Assembly: GCF_026745355.1 (NCBI RefSeq)
Contig: NC_079207.1
Coordinates: 16,062,150-16,126,149 of the forward strand
DNA from: Beta vulgaris subsp. vulgaris
Lineage: Eukaryota > Streptophyta > Magnoliopsida > Caryophyllales > Amaranthaceae
Reading direction: 5' to 3'
Length of the DNA stretch: 64,000 bases
Below the pieces are notes generated by a model. That model saw only the letters and a list, made by a program, of their open reading frames with translations, searched no databases and had not been told where the DNA came from. Below are positions 44,790 to 56,184 of the stretch, in pieces. The position numbers were made by a program, and so were the translations under genes. How positions within the stretch are numbered: position 1 is the stretch's first letter; the number at the start of each line of letters is the position of its first letter.

Positions 44790-46121
44790 TGGGTTTTGCT
44801 AAACACCGCCCTAAAATTTCCTATTAACGCGCTAAATACGGTATTTTTGTACCATATTTATATACTTGTATTTTTTCTCTCTCCTCCCCTTGACTCACTT
44901 CCTAATTTTTTCAGATTTTTTACCTTTCTTCCTCCCCTTTCTCTCCCATCTTCTTCCACTCACCATTAAACATTGGCGCCACCACACAACCACCACCGCA
45001 CCACCACCGCGGGAACACCACTGCACCACCACCGCTGGAACACCTACCCCGACATACCATCACCACATACCCCCACCATCACCCCCTCTGTTTTTTTTTT
45101 CAATTTACAGTGAAATTTTTTTAAAAAAAAATTAAGGGGGCGTCCACCATGGACTCCCCACCACCGGTGGAGGCGCTCATGGCAGGCGCTCCACCAAATG
45201 GTGAGGCGCCTGCCATGGGCGCCTCCACCGGTGGTGGGGCTTCCATGGTGGACGCCTCTTTTTTTTTGAATTTTTTTTAAAAAAAAATTAAGGGAGGCGT
45301 CCACCATGAACGCCCCACCACCGGTGGAGGCGCCCATGGCAAACGCCTCACCATGTGGTGGAGCGCCTGCCATGGGCGCCTCCACCGGTGGTGGGGCGTC
45401 CATGGTGGACGCCTACCTATTTTTAAAAAAAAAAATTCAGGAAAGGAATAAAACAGAGGAGAAGAGAATGCCCATAATTTATAACTAACCCAGAAAATTA
45501 TAACAATTACCCACAAATTCAGCTATAAAATAGTACACAAAAATGCAATTATTGACCAAATTATGTCAAAAAAAAGTATACAACTGACATTAAAGATTGA
45601 AAATTTATACCTCCAGTAGAACATTGAATTGAAAAAGTCTAGAATTTGATGGAGATGAAAGTCTTGAAGGGAAATGGAATGAGCAGAGAATGAAGATACA
45701 GAACAACTGCCACCATAAATGCACGACATTTTTCTTCTTGTTATATTTTCTTCAAATTGAGAATTTTTTCTGGGTTTGAAGTTTCAGTTCATCTGTTTGA
45801 TCTTGAGTTTTGTTGGAAAAGTGTAGTGGTGTGGTGCTGTGTCGGTGGTGGTGCTGTGGTGTGGCGGCGGAGGTGCGGCGAAGGTGGTGCGAAGGTGGAG
45901 GTGCGGCAACAATGGTGAGCTATTTGGTTTTTTTTTTTTAAAAAAAAAAACATTATGAGAGGTGGTACTGTTGGTGGTGGTGGAGGGGGCATGAAGGTTA
46001 TGGTGGTGTGGAAGAAGAAGGGGAAGTGAGGAAAGAGGAGAAAATGAAAAATACAAAAATACAATATTTTGTACAAATACAGGGCGATACCAGGAAAATT
46101 TAGGGCGTGATTTAGCAAATG
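44790..46121. mobile_element. Mutator-like element with paired hairpin cassettes
   Basis: The element is 1,332 bp, with long imperfect inverted ends starting TGGGTTTTGCTAAACACC on the left and CATTTGCTAAATCACGCCC on the right (reverse-complemented). It is flanked by an exact 9-bp duplication AGTTAAAAA (44,781-44,789 and 46,122-46,130). No transposase is seen. The interior contains CCACCAC-rich stretches on both strands and two near-identical hairpins (45,139-45,413). Frames across it are low-complexity artefacts. Confidence 0.8.
45139..45413. repeat. two tandem 118-bp hairpins
   Basis: The units 45,139-45,256 and 45,296-45,413 (period 157 bp) each read GGCGTCCACCATG... to ...CATGGTGGACGCC, with arms of about 55 bp around a loop of about 8 bp near a CACCA..TGGTG centre. 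Within each arm the words CACCACCGGTGGAGGCGC and GCGCCTCCACCGGTGGTG pair. T/A-rich runs separate the two units. Confidence 0.93.
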
Positions 46122-46384
46122 AGTTAAAAAGAAATTAAGAGAGATGGGAGAAGACTAAAATTTTCTGTAACGCAAAAATCAGGAATGAGGGTGGTTAATA
46201 ATTGAAAAATATGAAAAGGAAATTTTTATTATTTTGGTTTGGTTAATCTTGAGCTTCCATGTATTGGGTATGTTTTTTGTGGTATGGTTTCAAGTTTCCA
46301 AGTTTTACCCTCGAGATTTGTAGATCAATTTTTGCATTTTTGTATCTTGATTTTTTTTGGGTAATCAATTGCTATCAAATTATC

Positions 46385-46699
46385 TAGAGGTGATCATGGG
46401 CCGGGCAGGGCCGGGTTCGGGCCGGGCCGCGGCCAAAAAAATTTGCCCATTGGCCGGGCCGAGCCTAAATTCGGGCCGAATTTTTGTGCCCAAAGCCCGC
46501 TATTTTGGGCCGGGCTTTTGCGGGCCAAAACGGGCCGGGTCAAAAAAATAGACTAAAAATTTGTTTTTAGCTTTCCCAAAGCCCGCCCAAAGACAAAAAA
46601 AAACGACCGGGCCGGGCCCGGCCCGGCCCGCGGGCCGAAAAATTATGCCCAAAACCCGGCCCAAAAACGGGACGGGCCGGGCCAAAATGATCGCCACTA
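46385..46699. mobile_element. GC-rich hAT-like MITE
   Basis: The ends are TAGAGGTGATCATGGGCC and GGCCAAAATGATCGCCACTA. The exact 8-bp duplication AAATTATC lies at 46,377-46,384 and 46,700-46,707. The interior is made of GGGCCGGGC words in both orientations. The element is 315 bp. Confidence 0.87.
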
Positions 46700-47019
46700 A
46701 AATTATCAAATGACAGATGACTAAAGGCATGAGTAATGACTAGTGTCTAGTGAGGCCTTGAGGGCTGAGGGTATGGACTATGGATGGATGGCGCATGCAA
46801 TTGTGCTAGTTTTGGAAAGGTAATTAGTATTTGGGCCCGAGCGTTGCCTTAGATTGATATTGTATTTTCGAACTTGATCTTTTATTCCATTCCCACTAAA
46901 ATATATTAAGGAAAATCCAACTTTTAAAAGGTACAAATATAATAATGTGAATACTTAAAGCATGATTAAAAGTTGGTTGAGATGGTAATTGTGTCACGTA
47001 TAATAGCAAGTGGTCACAT

Positions 47020-47066
47020 TGGACAATGACTTATATACACATTGGACAATGACTTATGTACACATT
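47020..47066. repeat. 24-bp minisatellite, about 2 copies
   Basis: ACATTGGACAATGACTTAT followed by RTAC repeats, then a partial third copy to 47,072. Confidence 0.8.
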
Positions 47067-47079
47067 GGACAATTCTAAT

Positions 47080-47150
47080 GGAGCAAGAGAGGTAACATGT
47101 GGCGTGTATACATTGTCACACATGTCTTTTAACATATTTGTATAGGTATT
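47080..47150 (-). repeat. possible Helitron 5'-end relic
   Basis: Read on the minus strand, TACAAATATGTTAAAAGAC followed by CGCCACATG resembles the 5' end of the Helitrons at 54,576 and 58,272. There is no 3' end. Confidence 0.3.
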
Positions 47151-47196
47151 GAATTTTTCTTCAAGCCATCTTTTCTCAATCAAGTGTAATTTACTA

Positions 47197-47422
47197 CTTC
47201 CTCCATTTTTTTAATACGTAACATGTTGATTTTGGGCACTATTCATCCAATACACTTTAACCATTAACTGTATTTATACATAAGAAAAAATTATTCATGT
47301 GGAATTTTGTTTAACTCGTCACGGTATACACTTTCCAAAAAAAATTATAATTTTTACTTTTATACAATTAGAGAAAAACGAATGTGAAAAGTCTAATGTT
47401 ACATCTAAAAAAACGGATGGAG
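47197..47422. mobile_element. Stowaway-type MITE
   Basis: The ends are CTTCCTCCATTTTTTTAA and TAAAAAAACGGATGGAG, with TA on both sides. The subterminal words are ACGTAACAT and ATGTTACAT. The element is 226 bp. Confidence 0.85.
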
Positions 47423-47569
47423 TATCAAAATGGTACAAGGCTACAGCTAAAATCTACTAAATTCAGGAATTCAAAGCTGTAAATAGGTCGTGTGTCATGT
47501 TATATTAGATTTATATTATTGTTGGTTGGGAATTTCTACATGGCTGTTGTTATTTTAGTATAAACACTA

Positions 47570-48600
47570 GACCAACTATAAGAGGGGGGTGAATTGTAAT
47601 TGAGGGAACATTTTCGAATTTAATTGCGGAATAGAAAGAACGTATAATGAAAGAAAGATTACACACAAGATTTAACCTACAATGAAAACTTCATAGGCCT
47701 AATAGGAAGAAAAACCTTGACCCCGATGGATTTTGACTCGATACTTCTCTTTATTATAATAGGCCAAAAGACTCTCTTTACAACCTATTACTGGACCCTT
47801 CACTGTTTCGCTAGGAACTTATTCCCAATCACTCAGTTCCCCCTGAACTGATGACACTCACTTGACTTCACTCGAAGTCTTCTCTTTTCACTATATCTTT
47901 CTCTCACTTGATTACAAAAAAAATCTGAATTTTTTCACTCACTCAAATACTAAGAATATTACAATGATATGTATTGTAGGAGAAGAAAAAATTACAGAAA
48001 AGTTTCAAAGTAATTAAGATATTGAAAAGCTTGAAAGTTGTGTATTTCTTCGAACAACTATTTTCCCTTAAATAGTTATTGTAGCTTCTTCTTCTTCACT
48101 TTACGTTCTCCATGTTGTGTACTTGGTTGAGTTATAGGAATTGTGGCCCATTACATGCTGCACAAACTCCATGATTTTTGTAACAGTTCTAACCGCTCTC
48201 CACTAGCCGCCGTGCGCCACCAGTAAGTGAGTTTGTTAGAGGAAATCTCGCCCCTCTTCCTTCTTTGTAGGCATGTATAGTTTAACCTGATTTTTATTAA
48301 CAACACAACAACCTTAAAATATCTAATAACTAACTAAGAATCTTTTTATTCAAAAAAATTCTAAGTTAATAGATTCATTAAACATACCATATAATAAAAT
48401 CCAAAGTGTATAAATAATATCTTGACTAGATTAAAACTCATTAACCTTTTTCCATAAGATATATTAACAAGACATTATTTTTGAAATTTTATATTTTTCA
48501 AAATAAAACTATACATAATTATTTGGCATCATCAAAATATGCAACACCCCCTCAAAAAAAAAATCAACATGCAACACAACAATATTCCCCCATTTTGATG
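47570..48600 (-). repeat. LTR-like relic, SIRE-like, minus orientation
   Basis: On the minus strand, ATCATCAAAATGGGGG directly precedes TGTTGTGTTGCATG, like a polypurine tract followed by an LTR start of SIRE-type Copia elements. At the far side, ATTCACCCCCCTCTTATAG is a typical word of such elements. I found no second LTR and no target duplication, so limits are approximate. Confidence 0.35.
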
Positions 48601-49249
48601 ATGGCAAATATAAGGCAAATAAATTAACAAAAATTAACATAAGAAAATAAAGTAAAGCAAAAGCATCCAGAGCTAAGACATTGAAAAATAAAATCTAACA
48701 TAAAGTAAAGCAAAAGAATCAAGAACTAAGACTTTTAAAATCAAAAGAAAACATAGAACTAAGAAATCTAAGACTAAGTAAATCAGTTTTGAGCAAGGAG
48801 AGAAAGCAGTCAAGAATCATCACTACAGAAACTGAGGAGACTAGAATCTTTGTATGTGCCACTTTACTTCCCCTTTTTGTCATCATCAAAACCATTCAAA
48901 TGAACCAATAATACTCTAAGAGTCAACAATAATATGAACAAAGAAAAATCGCTTTAGCATATGATCTAATAATACTAGCCATCCAGACAGTTTAAATAGC
49001 ATTCAAAGACAAAACAGATGCAAACAAGCAAGATGTGAGCAATAGCAAAGTTCAAGAATGAAAAGAGAAGAAGAAAAGTAAGCAGAAAGAGAATAGAAAA
49101 GAGTAAAGAAAAAGGAATAGGAACCAAAAGTAACTGATGTGATTAACACATCCAAAAACCAATAGTAGCAAAATAATATCACCATAGTTTAGTTATAAAA
49201 CCAAAAAAAATGTTTAAGTTATTAATGAAAGGGGGGGTTATGGCCTGGA
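48601..49249. other. A-rich sequence, probably internal to the same relic
   Basis: There is no coding frame. A second CCCCTTTTTGTCATCATCAA word near 48,870 links it to the LTR-like relic on its left. Confidence 0.3.
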
Positions 49250-50606
49250 GCAGACAGAGAAGGAGGCAACAACAAAATCAATCTTCTCGCGAATGGTTGA
49301 TCGCGTTTCTTCACAACCGCAAGGATCTGCTCCTGCTGAACATCCAACCTTGCAACCCTAGCTTCCCTCCCCTGGATCCTGGAGTGGAGAAGACACAAGG
49401 AGTCTTGAAGCTCCTTGAGAAAACCATGAAGACCAGCAATGGAGATAAAGAGAAAGTCAAAAACCCTTAAAAGTAGAACCAGGAGGAGCTAAGTCCTCCT
49501 CCAAATCTATCATAACATCATCAGTCTCCCTGATCCCTGAGAACCTTAGTATCTGCCATTCTCTGGCTCTTCCTGACAGTCTTAGGAACCCCTGCATTGC
49601 GTTCCTCAATCTTCCTCATAACCCCAGCTTCTCCCTTCACCTTGACTTCATCCACATTAAATTCTAAACTACCACCCTTAATTCTCAAACTCAACCTGTG
49701 AGGTAGTTTTCAGGTTCAAGGTCAAAAGAGGGCTTAGAGGGAAGTTGAACCTTACTTTTTTGAAAAATATGGGTGAGTAGGTTTTGCCATACCCAATACG
49801 GTCTTTGTGAGCAATGCAGTGGGTAAGATGGGAAATCATTAAGGAGGGAAGATTAATTTGGATTTGGATAGCAAGACAGTGCATGATGGACAGATCCATC
49901 AGATTTGCTTGGGTTCTTTTGGAGGAGTGAGGAAGGATGAAGCGCCATACAAGATGAAACAACAATTTGTGAAAAGGACTGAGGTCTTTTTGATTTAGGG
50001 ACAGGTTTGAGGATTTTCCACGAAAGTAGGTCAGAATTTCATCATTAGAAACCCTATTAACATTTTGTTTTACTTTTCCCTTAAAGTATGTCTTGTACCT
50101 TTCAACTGGTACATCAAACCAACCACTTAACCGTTTCTCATCAAACTTAACAATACCACCATGAACAACACTAATGCATAAAATAATATTATTTTTGAAT
50201 TCAGAGCAGAATTCGGTCATTTCCTCTTCAAGTAAACCTTCGTCAGCACAGATTATTTTTGAACATTTTTAAAAAGAAATAAAGTCAAGAAATTCGGCTT
50301 ACTTTACCTTTATACACCAATATATATCAACACATAATCCTATCAAGAATTTGGTTTCTTACCACGTTTTGTTGGAACCCTAACCACTAGTTCTTGTTCA
50401 TTTTCTTCTTCTTCACTGACTTCATCCATCTTGTTGGGTGAATCAACCTCATGCATGGAATAATTTTCAAGAGACCCAACTGTTTCTTGATGAGAGTTGG
50501 TTGATTCGCTGTCACTTTCATCGTATTTCACCAAGGGTGAGGATTTTTCGGCTGAGAAATTTTGTGGAGATTTAAAATATTCTATGGATTTTTGTTTTGG
50601 TGCCAT
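49250..50606 (-). pseudogene. plant transposon protein (Transposase_32-like) relic
   Basis: On the minus strand a first part (50,606-50,343) starts MAPKQKSIEYFKSPQ and is acidic and serine-rich. A second part (about 50,270-49,678) reads IICADEGLLEEEM, then VVHGGIVKFDEKRLSGWFD, then PFHKLLFHLVWRFILP, KRTQANLMDLSIMHCLA and INLPSLMISHL. This is the conserved pattern of the 'putative plant transposon protein' family found in retroelement-derived plant genes. The two parts are separated by a stop or an unspliced gap. A trailing piece (about 49,660-49,520) has RKSQRMADTK before a stop. Its relation to the LTR-like relic downstream is inferred from orientation. The function of the family is unknown. 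Confidence 0.6.
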
Positions 50607-51543
50607 TGATGAAGCTTGGAGAAGGGTGAAGAAGATGAATAGTTTCGGGATATTGATGGTTTTGGGTACAAAGTAAAATTTGTCGCGTAAAAATAAAGAG
50701 TTGATGTGATGGGGTTTTAATAAGGGGGTAGATTTATGGGGGGTTTGTGAGGTAATTTATGACGATTTTTCCCTTTCCACTTAAGCCATTGAATTTCAAA
50801 TTTTGGCTTTGAACTTAGACTTAGGTGATGCATTGCATTGTTTCAGAAAAAGATATTTCGAGGAGAATTAATGGAAAAAAAATAAAAAGAAGGAAAATAA
50901 AATTGGGAGAGAAAATATTTACGAAAAAAATAAAGAAAATGAACTCATGCAACAACAAGCTTTTTCATTCCTCTAGTACGAAAACCAAGAGTCATATCAT
51001 CCATAAAGTCACCGAACGTTACATATTTTCGTGGGGTGTCGGCAGAGCTTTCATAAGTTTGATATATGATGACGTACTCGAAGGTTTCGAATGAGGAGGA
51101 AAATGAACACTCAAAAGGTTTTTTCCACTATATCTTTTGGTTACTACTTTGATCATGTTTCTCGTGTTATTCCTCATGCTTTTAATCAGCGGTCCATCAC
51201 TGAGTTTAATCACTAGCAGGCTCATGCTAATTGATTGATGTCGGGCTTGCTTCTAATTAAAATATGTGTAAGGTTTGTTCTTTTTTCTCTTAGTTACTTG
51301 ATCTATTTATTTTTCGCCTTCTTATATGGATTTAAAACTATGGATAGCTAAAATGTGCACCCCCCAAAAAAAGAAAAAGAACCTTTTTCGTTTAACCATC
51401 CCTCTTAGTCGGGGGAAGGGGAGGGGTTGCTTCTCTAGTTTATGAGTTTATTTTATTTATACACTCTTTTGTCATACCCTCTTTGGTATCATAGATGTGA
51501 TGTGAATCTCTCTAATTGAAGGGAAATGATTTGTTTGACTAGG
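50607..51543. other. no gene supported
   Basis: There are AT-rich frames on both strands (for example 50,825-51,094 plus) with no recognisable domain. Confidence 0.4.
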
Positions 51544-52711
51544 TTGCATATGGTTCAGATAATGCATTTACAAATGAGGAGGTAAGAAAGAATGTGCTAA
51601 AAGTTGACACTTGACAGCATTCAGATGCTCTTTTATTAATATTGGAATCTCATGTTTCCGCACACAACTGAGAGAGGGTAGGGAAGCTTGGTTTCATGCC
51701 AACAACCAAGAGCGTTTTTCTACGAAAAGATAGGATTTTCATGTGCAACTTGGGAATTTTGGATCTCCTGAACAATATGCTAATATGCTTTTGTAGAACC
51801 CTGATAGGTCTGGTGTGACTGGACTTACAAGAGGAGATAAGCTTGTGGTGAAGGAATTGCTCCACAAGATGAAGAAAGAAATATCCTCTAGTGCTTCAAA
51901 TATCAAAGCAGAGGAAGCCAGCAGAATGTTTATTGTTCAGCTAATAGGCATAGTAATATTATCACGTTTTGTTAAACTCATGTTTTTTAAATTTACCAAA
52001 TATCCTTCAAAATTATGTTTCTCCTAAAGGTAACTTCACATCGCCTTCTTTAGTAGATGGGGTATCCGTATAATTGCCTTTCAATATTCTGAAAATTTGA
52101 TGTTGAACTACATATAAGCTAGTCCTAATTTTCAGTAAAACTATTGCACGGACATTTCTAGTTCTTTTGTATATTATTGTTATGGATATACTTTTACAAG
52201 GATGTTGGTCTTCTTATAAAAATTGGGAGTCTTTTTACTTCTATTTACATTTTGGAATAGGGATCTTCCTCACTTAATCATGCTGATTTTTTTTGTTGTA
52301 TCTAAAGTTTTGGCCTTGCAATAATGTCAAGCTTTTTGTTTATTGGAAGGTGATAACTCTCTTTCAATTTTAGCTTTTATTTGCACTAGCATGTCCTTTG
52401 AAACTTATAGGTCATGCTTCACATTAGAGTCACTCTTCTTACATTACATGTAGACATGCTATAATTACATACAATTGTATGTTCAGTAATTCGTGATATC
52501 TTGTGCTGATGTTGGAATCACTCTTGCATTTAGATCTTTTGGGGCATAGGAAAGATGCAAATGATACCACTGAGTGTTATAAATAGAATGCTAGAATATT
52601 TTGGATTTGAAGTTGTGGTAAAATATGTTATTTAGGGTCTCATATATTTTCTAGTGAACTAGCTGAAACACACAAGACTAGAAGAGTGATTGATTTCTAC
52701 AAAAACTATTA

Positions 52712-52918
52712 CTTCCTTTGTTCCAAATTAGTTGTAACACTTTTGAAATTACGGATTTCTAGACAATTTTTGGAGAGGAGGGAGATAGAGAAAGAAAACA
52801 AAGGGTCCCATGTAATTGAAGAGACATAGAGAGAAGTTATTACCCAAAATAAAAGTGTAACATCTAATTTACAATTTCCTAAAATATAAAGTGCCACAAC
52901 TAATTGGAATGGAGGAAG
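52712..52918. mobile_element. Stowaway-type MITE
   Basis: The ends are CTTCCTTTGTTCCAAATTAG and CTAATTGGAATGGAGGAAG, flanked by TA. The subterminal words are TTGTAACAC and GTGCCACAA. The element is 207 bp, within an intron of the gene remnant. Confidence 0.87.
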
Positions 52919-53183
52919 TATAGTTGAAACTTCCGGGACTTTTGTAAGATGACTTGTGACTGAATTTATGGGCTTATGCTCCAATAAAGCTAGACCCCAT
53001 GAATCCATCAGTTAAATCCACCACCTAAAGAAGTATATCATCCTGGAGACCTGGATCCAACAATAATTGCACAACTGAAAATTGATGTTATGATTTCCTT
53101 GGGTAACGTGAAATGATACGGTCTCCTCAATTTGCTTGTGGAATTTGAGCCGATAGCAGCAATAAGCAGATGGATGTTGATGC

Positions 53184-54307
53184 TGTTGGAATGATTCAAA
53201 TGTTTGTTTCATTGTTTTAGGGAGTTAGTTTCCTGACTCTAAGTTAATGTCAGTTTGTTAGTTTTGCTAAGTTAGTGGGTTAGTGGCAAGTATTAGGAAA
53301 GTTTGTTAGTTACCGTCGTGGGTTTAAAGGGCTTAAGTTTAGGAAGCATTTTTTGTTTGTTTAGCCTATTTAAATCTCTTGTATTTTTCAGTTTTAATGG
53401 TGTAGAAATATCAGTGACTGTTTTGCTTTGTCTTTGTGTTATTCTTCCACTGCCATCTTTTCTTCTCACATTCTTAAATTCAACATGGTACCAGAGCTAA
53501 TCCGGGTTCGGTCTTAAGCCTTTCAAGTACAGTCGTAAGTCGTGACTAGTCGTGAGATTTGAGTGTTAAACACAGTGAGTGTAACTATGGCAGTTAATGG
53601 TATGAACTCGTCGTCGCAACCATTAATTCCAATATTTAAGGGTGAAAATTATCATTTGTGGCGTTTGAAGATGAAAACAATGTTTAAGTCCCAAGAGCTT
53701 TGGGATATGGTGGAGCAAGGCTACAAGGAACCGACAGAGCCACCGATTGAACCAAGCCAATCTTGCTCAAAAGGTTGAAGAAGAAGAGGATCGACTCTTC
53801 TAAAGTCATGTGTCGTGAAAATTGTAGTCAAGGTCGTGTTCGAGGTCGCGTTTGTGTTCGTAGTCGAGGTCATATTTGTGGTCGAGTTCAAGTTGAAGTT
53901 CGTCGTCGTGTGGTCGTATTCGTGGTAGCGTGGCAGTAGTTGAATTTTATGGCAATATGAAATCTTTGAAGAAGTTGTGACATGAGAGTTTGAATCAAAG
54001 GGGAGTGTTGGAATGATTCAAATGTTTGTTTCATTGTTTTAGGGAGTTAGTTTCCTAACTCTAAGTTAATGTCAGTTTGTTAGTTTTGCTAAGTTAGTGG
54101 GTTAGTGGCAAGTATTAGGAAAGTTTGTTGGTTAGTGTTGTGGGTTTAAAGGGCTTAAGTTTAGGAAGTAGTTTTTGTTTGTTTAGCCTATTTAAATCTC
54201 TTGTATTTTTCAGTTTTAATGGTGTAGAAATATCAGTGACTATTTTGCTTTGTCTTTGTGTTATTCTTCCACTGCCATCTTTTCTTCTCACATTCTTAAA
54301 TTCAACA
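53184..54307 (+). mobile_element. TRIM-type non-autonomous Copia element, structurally complete
   Basis: Two 302-bp LTRs (53,184-53,485 and 54,006-54,307), both TGTTGGAATG...TTCAACA, differ at about 8 positions (about 2.6%). An exact 5-bp duplication GATGC lies at 53,179-53,183 and 54,308-54,312. The primer-binding site TGGTACCAGAGC (Met tRNA) is at 53,486, and a polypurine tract AAAGGGGAG ends at 54,005. The 520-bp interior has only a gag start. The element must use proteins of a full-length relative. The LTR similarity makes it one of the younger insertions here. Confidence 0.95.
53587..53778 (+). pseudogene. truncated Copia gag start inside the TRIM element
   Basis: From ATG 53,587 the frame reads MAVNGMNSSSQ, then IPIFKGENYHLWRLKMKT and FKSQELWDMVEQGY, the N-terminal gag pattern of Copia. 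It stops at 53,778. This ties the TRIM element to a Copia parent. Confidence 0.85.
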
Positions 54308-54575
54308 GATGCAAAGCTAGCCACCAAAACAATTGAAAAGTTCAGAGATAAGATTAATGAAAAGATGCAATCTATACTGCCTTTGATGAAAGCACAAGCC
54401 TGAAGCCAGTGTCAAACAATGACTAGTGTGTTTGGATATAAGCATTTCATTTCAAATTTTGGATTTAAATGAAATCCTTTTCTTGGATAGTTAAGAATTT
54501 GAATTACAAAATTAACCCAAATTATAGAGTTGTAGAAAAAACCTTATAAGTGAGTAATAGTTTTCCAATTAGAAA

Positions 54576-54840
54576 TCTATACTAATATATTAAAAAGCGT
54601 GCGTAAACCAGGAACGGTGCCATGTGGCGCTCTCCCTAGGGAGTTTTAGTTCATGTAATCCATGTACAATGAAAAAAAAATTAGAAATTGCATAGTATAG
54701 GTTTTGATCCCGTGACCTCAAGTTCATGAACTAAAGTTTTAACCACTAGACCAAGTTGTATTTAGTGATATCATATCAAAGTACAATATTAATAAATGAA
54801 AATTTTCTTACCCGGGACATAGCACAGGCCTAATAACTAG
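54576..54840 (+). mobile_element. short non-autonomous Helitron
   Basis: The element is 265 bp, from TCTATACTAATATATTAAAA to ...CCTAATAACTAG, preceded by A and followed by T with no target duplication, as Helitrons insert. A GC-rich hairpin-like stretch (CCCGGG...CAGGCC) lies just before the CTAG end. A minus-strand tRNA-like segment (box-A-like TGGTCTAGTGGTTAAA) lies at about 54,705-54,760. No helicase is encoded. Confidence 0.85.
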
Positions 54841-56184
54841 TCACTTGTTAAAAGTTGTCATATAAAATTTCTAGCCTCATCTTTTCATTTTTCCCCCTCA
54901 GTCTTCTTTAACCTTACGATTTACAGTTACCTAGTTCTCACAACTTTTTCTCTCTCTCCTCCATCCTCTCTTAGATCCACTCCCTCTTATCCAACATCAT
55001 ACAATTTGTTTTTGTAAAAATCAAACTAAATAATCAGTTGACTGTTCTTTAAATGAAATTGTTGGTACTTACTTCCCCAAACATCATATTAAATATAAAA
55101 ATTTCAATATAAATAATTGGTGTTTCCAAACACCATATTTGAATTAAAATACATCATTTAAAATTCCACATTTGAATTCTTACATTTTAAATGAAATTAG
55201 AGTTTCCAAACACAACCTTATTGGAACTCTAATGGAATTGGAAACTTGCTGACAAATGTAAGGACGGGAAAAGAAAGGTACATTAACCAATTGCTAAGAA
55301 TCATGGCAATTGGCACATCAGCGTAGACTTTTGGGACCAACACAAAATTGGCCAAAATTAATTGGGCCGGTGCGAGTTCAGGCTGAATCGGTGCAACCTG
55401 TTGTTGGAGCCCAATTTGTAAATAATCCCACATCCAGTTATGACAAGAGTTCATATAAATAGGCTTGTCTCCCAGTTATTTTAATTGGATGAACCGTAAA
55501 CTGAACAGCCAAAGAGGTATGCGTGCAGTGTGCGGGCGATGATCATAAGCCCAATAGCTAGTGTTTGTCATCTCCCAAACTGTCAAACAGGATATAATGG
55601 TGAACTGGTGATTGTTGAACATCCCCTCCTAATATGCATAATTCTGTAGAAAAATCGACATCAACCCTCTCAGTTATGGGCCATGTTCTTTACATCTCAA
55701 CTTACTCTAATAATCACAATCCACAATTATATGTAGATGTCAACTAGTTTAGTTGGTTAGAGTCTCAAAAGGTGGTACCCAAAACTTGGAATCAAATCTC
55801 GTCTACATCGTTGACCTTTGTGACTCTTTCAAGAAAAAAAAAACAATTTAGAATTATGTATAACATGATAAACAAGTGAAAGAAGGGGGTGGTGATGGCT
55901 ATAAGGGAGGAAGAGAAAAGAGCAACAATCCTCAATATAAAAAAAATTCTTCTACATGTTGAACACGTTTTAGAATTAACATACGATTATTATGGGGAGA
56001 TACTTTTGAAGTTAAGATTAATTTAGCTAAATGATAGTTGAATCAAAAGGGGAAATAGTTAGAACGATTGGTATCAAATTTTGCTTTTTCTTTTCACCCG
56101 TCAACTTGTTGACTTCATAAACTATGAATTATTTTAACACTTTTCTTAATGTGAAATTAGATGTATTGATATCCACTTCAAACG
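54841..56184. other. intergenic; one SINE-like repeat
   Basis: No gene is seen. The stretches GTGTTTGGATAT (54,428) and TTCCAAACACAACC (55,203) face each other and may be the ends of an old MITE that received the Helitron. The frame on the minus strand near 55,218-55,454 has no domain content. Confidence 0.4.
55735..55850 (+). mobile_element. SINE-like repeat
   Basis: A tRNA-derived head with box-A-like TAGTTTAGTTGGTTAGAGTC and a decayed box B (GGAATCAAATCTC) is followed by an A-rich end. AATTATATGTA before and AATTATGTATA after may be an imperfect target duplication. Confidence 0.5.

Larger units (their letters stand above)
51544..54403 (+). pseudogene. unrecognised host-gene remnant, several exon-like pieces
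   Basis: Coding-quality pieces follow each other on the plus strand, each after a CAG or TAG acceptor. They are AYGSDNAFTNEE before GTAAGA (51,544-51,580), DALLLILESHVSAHN (about 51,617-51,660), SGVTGLTRGDKLVVKELLHK and onward (51,797-51,960), PPPKEVYHPGDLDPTIIAQL and onward (53,012-53,113), and a C-terminal piece with KTIEKFRDKINEKMQ (54,308-54,403). A TGA at 53,114 interrupts the fourth piece; a frame change lies near 53,148; and a TRIM element is inserted at 53,184. The pieces are charged and helical. I do not recognise the protein. The interruptions suggest that this copy is dead. Confidence 0.4.

Noticed and set aside
44866..45516. Proline/histidine- and glycine-rich frames
   Set aside because: They are low-complexity readings of CCACC runs and the hairpin cassettes in a Mutator-like element.
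55218..55454. 78-residue minus-strand frame
   Set aside because: No domain, no splice partner and no conservation clue; length alone is within chance.
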